From Betaproteobacteria bacterium (lineage in GTDB: Bacteria; Pseudomonadota; Gammaproteobacteria; Burkholderiales; Thiobacillaceae), in NCBI GenBank assembly GCA_016873905.1, contig VGVU01000002.1, positions 1 to 37,904 of the forward strand: a stretch of 37,904 bases of DNA, given 5' to 3'. This document shows, piece after piece, positions 32,693 through 37,904 of the stretch; the first letter of the stretch is position 1; each line of letters begins with the position of its first letter. The notes under the pieces were generated by a model. That model was not told the origin of the DNA. It made no database searches and worked only from the letters and a program-made list of their open reading frames with translations. Position numbers and translations under genes: made by a program.

Positions 32693-32959
32693 TTACTTCT
32701 TGGCAGCCGGAGCAGCGGCATCAGCCTTAGCAGCCGGAGCAGCAGCCTTGTCGTCCTTCTTGGCCTTCTTGGCCTTGGCATCAGCCTTGGCATCAGCCTT
32801 GGCATCAGCCTTGGCAGCCGGAGCAGCAGCAGCCGGAGCAGCAGCAGCCGGAGCAGCAGCAGCCGGAGCAGCAGCGGCCGGAGCAGCAGCCTTGTCAGCA
32901 GCTTGAGCGGAAGCGATCATGGAAACAGCAGCCATAATGGCGAACAGGGTACGGGTCAT
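32693..32959 (-). CDS. Small Ala/Lys-rich secreted repeat protein (Asr-like in character)
   Basis: The 88-residue product has a signal peptide (MTRTLFAIMAAVSMIASAQA, cut after AQA) and a low-complexity mature part: AAAAP repeats, then KADA repeats, a KKAKKDDK cluster and an Ala/Pro/Lys end. About half of the residues are alanine. It resembles the E. coli acid-shock protein Asr in being a tiny basic, Ala-rich periplasmic protein, though I claim no homology. AAGGAG seven bases before the ATG at 32959, the signal peptide and the terminator show that it is a real gene. The QseB/PmrA-type box upstream suggests induction by the adjacent two-component system. Confidence 0.82.
   Translation of the reverse strand: MTRTLFAIMAAVSMIASAQAADKAAAPAAAAPAAAAPAAAAPAAAAPAAKADAKADAKADAKAKKAKKDDKAAAPAAKADAAAPAAKK
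32775..32819. repeat. 12-bp tandem repeat inside the Ala-rich gene
   Basis: TTGGCATCAGCC occurs three times in a row (32775-32810) with a shortened fourth copy. On the coding strand it encodes the KADA repeats. Confidence 0.85.
32820..32891. repeat. 15-bp tandem repeat inside the Ala-rich gene
   Basis: GGAGCAGCAGCAGCC is repeated four times (the fourth with one change) plus a 12-base partial copy. It encodes the AAAAP units. Near-identical copies suggest recent expansion by slippage and possible length variation between strains. Confidence 0.9.
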
Positions 32960-33024
32960 CTTGAATCTCCTTGAATGGGTCATGCTCGCAACACCGCGAG
33001 TGCGCGGATTCTGGCGCAGCGAAA

Positions 33025-33041
33025 ATTAAGGCCGCATTAAG
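33025..33041 (-). promoter_or_regulatory. QseB/PmrA-type box CTTAAT-N5-CTTAAT
   Basis: On the minus strand CTTAAT, five bases (GCGGC) and CTTAAT form an exact direct repeat, 66 bases upstream of the Ala-rich gene ATG. This is the published PmrA/QseB binding pattern, and a regulator of that type is encoded in this same cluster. Confidence 0.7.
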
Positions 33042-33067
33042 ATAAGGCGCCTGGAAAAAATTTTTAC

Positions 33068-33100
33068 ACCAAGCAAAAACCCCGCCGCAGCGGGGTTTTT
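33068..33100 (-). terminator. Intrinsic terminator of groESL
   Basis: AAAAACCCCGC / GCGGGGTTTTT (33075-33085 with 33090-33100) forms an 11-bp stem with a 4-base loop, followed by T-rich sequence on the minus strand, 31 bases after the groEL stop. Confidence 0.9.
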
Positions 33101-33130
33101 GGGGCGTCGGGTGTTTTTGGTTGACCTGGA

Positions 33131-34783
<1,653 letters not shown>

Positions 34784-34822
34784 GTTGTAGCTCCTTAATA
34801 TTCTGTTGAATCAGTAAAACGA

Positions 34823-35113
34823 TTATTTCTCGATGACGCCCATGACATCTTCTTCACGCATCACCAGCAGCTCTTCGCCACCAATCTTCACGGCCTGGCC
34901 GGAGTACTTTCCGAACAGCACGCGATCGCCCACCTTGAGGGCCATGGCAATAGCCTTGCCGCTGTCATCCTTCTTGCCCGGGCCCACGGCCACAACCTCA
35001 CCCTGATCGGGCTTCTCGGTAGCAGAGTCGGGGATCACGATGCCGGATGCGGTCTTGCGTTCTTCTTCCATGCGCTTGACGATCACGCGATCGTGCAGGG
35101 GGCGAATCTTCAT
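34823..35113 (-). CDS. groES: Co-chaperonin GroES (Hsp10)
   Basis: The 96-residue lid protein of GroEL shows the start MKIRPLHDRVIVKR, the mobile loop KTASGIVIPDSA that contacts GroEL, and the VLFGKYSG and EDVMGVIE segments. AAGGAG precedes the ATG. It is first in the groESL operon, with a CIRCE operator 80 bases upstream. Confidence 0.99.
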   Translation of the reverse strand: MKIRPLHDRVIVKRMEEERKTASGIVIPDSATEKPDQGEVVAVGPGKKDDSGKAIAMALKVGDRVLFGKYSGQAVKIGGEELLVMREEDVMGVIEK

Positions 35114-35193
35114 GAGGTTTCTCCTTACTGTGAATGGGGGGTCAATACCGGCCAGTCAGTACGCGGCCCGTTCCATCGCAATCAAACGGCCTG

Positions 35194-35220
35194 CTAGCAC
35201 TCCCTGCCTGTGAGTGCTAA
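35194..35220. promoter_or_regulatory. CIRCE operator (HrcA binding site) of groESL
   Basis: CTAGCACTC (35194-35202), a 9-base spacer and GAGTGCTAA (35212-35220) match the CIRCE consensus arms TTAGCACTC and GAGTGCTAA with one mismatch. HrcA binds it to repress groESL at normal temperature, so the genome should encode HrcA. Confidence 0.93.
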
Positions 35221-35249
35221 TAGTAGGGCCCGGGCCCCGCTCTTTCAAG
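35221..35249 (-). promoter_or_regulatory. Possible groE promoter (sigma-32-like -35)
   Basis: On the minus strand CTTGAAA (35249-35243) is followed after 14 bases by CCCTACTAT, directly before CIRCE. The first hexamer fits sigma-32; the second fits poorly and could equally be read as a TACTAT -10 for sigma-70. Confidence 0.35.
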
Positions 35250-35360
35250 CCCCTGGAGCGCAATTATTTGTGTGCATTACGCGCTTGGCCTCCATTGCGA
35301 GTTGATAGGTGTCAATTTTCTTGCACCCATTCGCCCTTCTCTGGAGTAGAGTTCGCCATC

Positions 35361-36341
35361 ATGAGCAAAGCCAAACTCATTGATCCCTTCGGACGCCTGG
35401 TGGAATATCTCCGCCTGTCGGTGACAGATCGGTGCGATCTGCGCTGTGCCTATTGCATCCCGGAGGGTTTCAAGGGCTTTGAGGAACCCGCCGACTGGCT
35501 GACCTTCGACGAGATCGAACGCCTCATCGGCCTGTTTGCCCAAATGGGCCTGAAGCGCGTCCGTCTGACCGGTGGTGAACCGCTGTTACGCCGCAACATC
35601 ATTGATCTGACACAACGACTTGCCGCGCTCCCCGGGATTGAAGATCTTTCGCTGTCGACCAACGCCACGCAATTGGCCCGTCATGCCCCCGCGCTCAAGG
35701 CCTCTGGCGTTACCCGTCTCAATGTCAGCCTTGACAGCCTCGACCCACAACAAATCATCCGCATCGCGGGGCGCGATGCGCTGGCCGACATCCTGGCCGG
35801 ACTGGAGGCCGCACGACAAACCGGATTTGCGCCCATCAAACTCAACATGGTCGTCATGCAGGAAAATGTCGATGCCATCGACAACATGGTCAACTATTGC
35901 ATGGAGCGGGGGTTTGTGTTGCGCCTGATTGAGCTGATGCCCATGGGCGAAACGGCGCGCCGCCTTGGGTATGTTGACTTGCAACCGGTCAAGACCCGTC
36001 TGCAACAAAAATTCGATCTGATCGACACCGTCATGAACGGCGGCGGGCCCGCACGCTATCTGGGCACCCCGGACGGGCGCTTCAATGTCGGCTTCATCAC
36101 CCCCATGTCGCAACATTTTTGCGCCACCTGCAACCGCGTTCGCCTCACCGTAGATGGCGTTTTACACCTCTGCCTGGGCCAGGAAGACCGCCTTGAACTG
36201 CGCCCCTTGCTGCGTAAGGGTGCCTCGGACAGCGACCTCATTCAGGCCCTGCAAGAGGCCATCGCCCACAAGCCAGAGCGCCACGAATTCAACGAACAAC
36301 CGGCCAAGACCATTCGCTTCATGAACGCGACGGGCGGCTAG
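35361..36341 (+). CDS. moaA: GTP 3',8-cyclase MoaA
   Basis: MoaA is the radical-SAM enzyme that starts molybdenum cofactor synthesis from GTP. The 326-residue product has the SAM cluster CDLRCAYC (Cys25, Cys29, Cys32), RLTGGEPLLR, the second cluster HFCATCNRVRLT with Cys254/Cys257 and Cys271 further on, and the C-terminal Gly-Gly needed for activity. I start at MSKAKLIDPFGR, which aligns with the family. The frame is open upstream through CIRCE, but that stretch is not MoaA-like. A Mo-cofactor requirement fits a nitrate-respiring or sulfur-oxidising organism. It is divergent from groESL. Confidence 0.97.
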   Translation: MSKAKLIDPFGRLVEYLRLSVTDRCDLRCAYCIPEGFKGFEEPADWLTFDEIERLIGLFAQMGLKRVRLTGGEPLLRRNIIDLTQRLAALPGIEDLSLSTNATQLARHAPALKASGVTRLNVSLDSLDPQQIIRIAGRDALADILAGLEAARQTGFAPIKLNMVVMQENVDAIDNMVNYCMERGFVLRLIELMPMGETARRLGYVDLQPVKTRLQQKFDLIDTVMNGGGPARYLGTPDGRFNVGFITPMSQHFCATCNRVRLTVDGVLHLCLGQEDRLELRPLLRKGASDSDLIQALQEAIAHKPERHEFNEQPAKTIRFMNATGG

Positions 36342-36503
36342 CCCGGATATTTCATGAGATCACGCGATGATCGCGCAGGACATTGTTCGCGCAGGGAATT
36401 CTGCGATGGAGCGGCGTAGTGATTCATACGCCCGACTGAGCGGGGTTTCCTGTGTGGCCAAGGGGCAAGCGAGGGCGCGTGCAGATTCATGAAATACCCG
36501 GGC
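36341..36503. repeat. Inverted repeat pair bounding the moaA-bioA gap
   Basis: GCCCGGATATTTCATGA (36341-36357) is matched in inverted orientation by TCATGAAATACCCGGGC (36487-36503), 16 of 17 positions, enclosing 129 bases. The first base is the last base of the moaA stop. Inside, TCGCGCAGG occurs twice (36371 and 36387). I see no target-site duplication or gene, so it may be a hairpin, a small non-autonomous element or chance. Confidence 0.55.
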
Positions 36504-36546
36504 CAGGCAGCGCCCCATCGCCGCGCTCAGGCGCTATCCTTGGCAC

Positions 36547-37872
36547 ATGAACACCCACCTCTGGCATCCCTGCACCCAGATGCAGCATCTGGAATCCCTG
36601 CCGCCCCTCAAAATCGCCCGGGGAGAGGGCGCGTGGCTCATCGACACCGAGGGTCGGCGCCACCTTGATGCCATCTCGTCCTGGTGGGTCAACCTGTTCG
36701 GCCACTGCAATCCGCGCATCAACGCGGCCCTCATTGATCAGCTTGGCCAGATCGAACATGTCATGCTCGCCGGTTGCAGCCACACACCCGTGCTGGAATT
36801 GTCCGAACGGCTAGCCAGACTCACCGGACTCGACCACGCCTTTTACGGCTCGGACGGCGCCTCGGCGGTTGAGATCGCGCTCAAGATGAGCTTTCACACC
36901 TGGAAAAACGCCGGTCGCCCGCAAAAAACCGGCTTTGTCAGCCTGAAAAACAGTTATCACGGTGAAACGCTCGGCGCCCTGTCGGTGACCGATGTGGCGA
37001 TTTTTCGCGACACCTACGCACCACTCTTGCGCCACACCCATCAGGTTGCGTCGCCCGATGCGCGCCAGGCACAGGCCGGCGAAACGGCTGTCGATGTTGC
37101 ACGCCGCGCGGCGGCGGATCTGGAGGCGTGGCTACAACACAACGCCGACACCACCGCGGCGCTGATTGTCGAACCCCTGGTGCAATGCGCCGCCGGGATG
37201 GCCATGCACGATCCGGAATACCTGCGCCTGGCCCGGACGCTCTGCGACCGCTACGCGGTACACCTGATTGCCGACGAAATCGCTGTCGGCTTTGGCCGCA
37301 CCGGCACCCTGTTCGCCTGCGAACAGGCCGGCATCCGCCCGGATTTCATCTGTCTCTCCAAGGGCATCACCGGCGGCTATCTGCCGCTGGCCTGCGTACT
37401 CACCACCGATGCCGTGTACGACGGCTTTTACAATGCCGATGTGCGCCTTGGCTTTTTGCATTCGCACTCCTACACCGGCAACCCGCTGGCCTGCCGCGCG
37501 GCCCTGGCCGTGCTGGATATTTTCGAAGCTGAGGAGGTTCTGGCACAAAACCGCGTCAAGGCTGCCGCCTTCAACAGGCTCCTGGAACCGCTGCGCCAAC
37601 ACCCCCGCGTACGCCACTTCCGCAACAAAGGCATGATCTGGGCCTTCGATGTCGCCGATGCCGCTCCCGGTTTCGCCCGCGACTTCCACAGCAAGGCCCG
37701 TGCAAGCGGCGTGCTGTTGCGGCCCATCGGCAACACGGTCTATTTCATGCCGCCCTATGTCGTTGGCGAGGCAGAAATCGCGCTACTGGCGGAGACCTGC
37801 CTGAATCTTCTGGATCAGACCTCCAAATCGGCCGCCGTCCCCGTCATTACGGCAGCGCCGGCAGTGCCTTGA
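36547..37872 (+). CDS. bioA: Adenosylmethionine-8-amino-7-oxononanoate aminotransferase
   Basis: BioA makes 7,8-diaminopelargonate in biotin synthesis, using S-adenosylmethionine as amino donor. The 441-residue product is a class III PLP aminotransferase with WHPCTQM near the N-terminus, DAISSWWVNLFGH, the PLP lysine Lys272 in CLSKGITGGYLPL and Asp243 in LIADEIAVGFGRTG. All are standard BioA signatures. It starts 205 bases after moaA. The last 32 bases of the window after its stop show nothing. Confidence 0.97.
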   Translation: MNTHLWHPCTQMQHLESLPPLKIARGEGAWLIDTEGRRHLDAISSWWVNLFGHCNPRINAALIDQLGQIEHVMLAGCSHTPVLELSERLARLTGLDHAFYGSDGASAVEIALKMSFHTWKNAGRPQKTGFVSLKNSYHGETLGALSVTDVAIFRDTYAPLLRHTHQVASPDARQAQAGETAVDVARRAAADLEAWLQHNADTTAALIVEPLVQCAAGMAMHDPEYLRLARTLCDRYAVHLIADEIAVGFGRTGTLFACEQAGIRPDFICLSKGITGGYLPLACVLTTDAVYDGFYNADVRLGFLHSHSYTGNPLACRAALAVLDIFEAEEVLAQNRVKAAAFNRLLEPLRQHPRVRHFRNKGMIWAFDVADAAPGFARDFHSKARASGVLLRPIGNTVYFMPPYVVGEAEIALLAETCLNLLDQTSKSAAVPVITAAPAVP

Positions 37873-37904
37873 AGCAGTGCTTTGAGTCGCTGCCTTGAAG
37901 CGCT

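Noticed and set aside
32775..32891. CRISPR-like repeat array
   Set aside because: The repeats are 12 and 15 bp, adjacent without spacers and in frame within a signal-peptide gene.
36341..36503. BirA operator before bioA
   Set aside because: The inverted repeat does not resemble the BirA site (TTGTAAAC arms), and its arms are 129 bases apart.

Overview
The window is about 38 kb of GC-rich, gene-dense proteobacterial chromosome with no IS element, phage, CRISPR array, tRNA or rRNA that I can see. The gene set suggests a beta- or gammaproteobacterium with a sulfur-oxidising and facultatively anaerobic life: a System I cytochrome c maturation operon, a true FccAB flavocytochrome c sulfide dehydrogenase, an octaheme nitrite reductase, a CIRCE-controlled groESL, class I fumarase and a VC_2705-type Na+/solute symporter with its DUF4212 partner. 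A small membrane protein beside hemE resembles proteins I recall from betaproteobacteria, so I lean that way, without certainty.

Left part (1-6.0 kb): a partial fxsA runs off the edge and overlaps the start codon of divergent cutA. cutA is followed by dsbD, a TlpA-type thioredoxin and a TtcA-like PP-loop protein; the last three are chained by GTGA stop/start overlaps. Phosphoglucomutase converges on them. DsbD is unusual in having two complete N-terminal reductase-acceptor domains in tandem.

Centre-left (6.2-17.4 kb, minus strand): this is the most notable region. A complete ccmABCDEFGHI operon lies just downstream of fccA-fccB-octaheme nitrite reductase. FccA has two CXXCH hemes. FccB keeps the Tat signal, the covalent FAD cysteine and the redox disulfide cysteines. 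The reductase has seven CXXCH motifs plus one CXXCK (fourth), and the Tyr-x-Cys pair typical of the Thioalkalivibrio enzyme TvNiR. The upstream region holds a near-perfect FNR/Anr box placed as in class II promoters, and a perfect 17-bp palindrome further upstream. I propose that this operon links periplasmic sulfide oxidation to ammonifying nitrite reduction (or nitrite/sulfur detoxification) under low oxygen, with the neighbouring ccm and dsbD/tlpA genes supplying heme attachment and thiol reduction.

Centre (17.3-25.4 kb): mostly housekeeping genes: a PBP7-like endopeptidase, class I fumarase, a secreted alpha/beta hydrolase, an EF-G paralogue lacking the catalytic His, hemE, a small membrane protein and a TPR protein. 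Several clear intrinsic terminators separate them.

Right part (25.4-37.9 kb): a DUF294 (cNMP/CBS/nucleotidyltransferase), DnaQ-like exonuclease, DUF4212 and symporter cluster, where the symporter carries a 170-residue insertion and a canonical EF-hand loop. Next come a QseBC/PmrAB-like two-component pair and a tiny Ala-rich secreted protein whose promoter region has an exact CTTAAT-N5-CTTAAT box, so the regulator probably controls it. groESL with CIRCE, divergent moaA, and bioA close the window.
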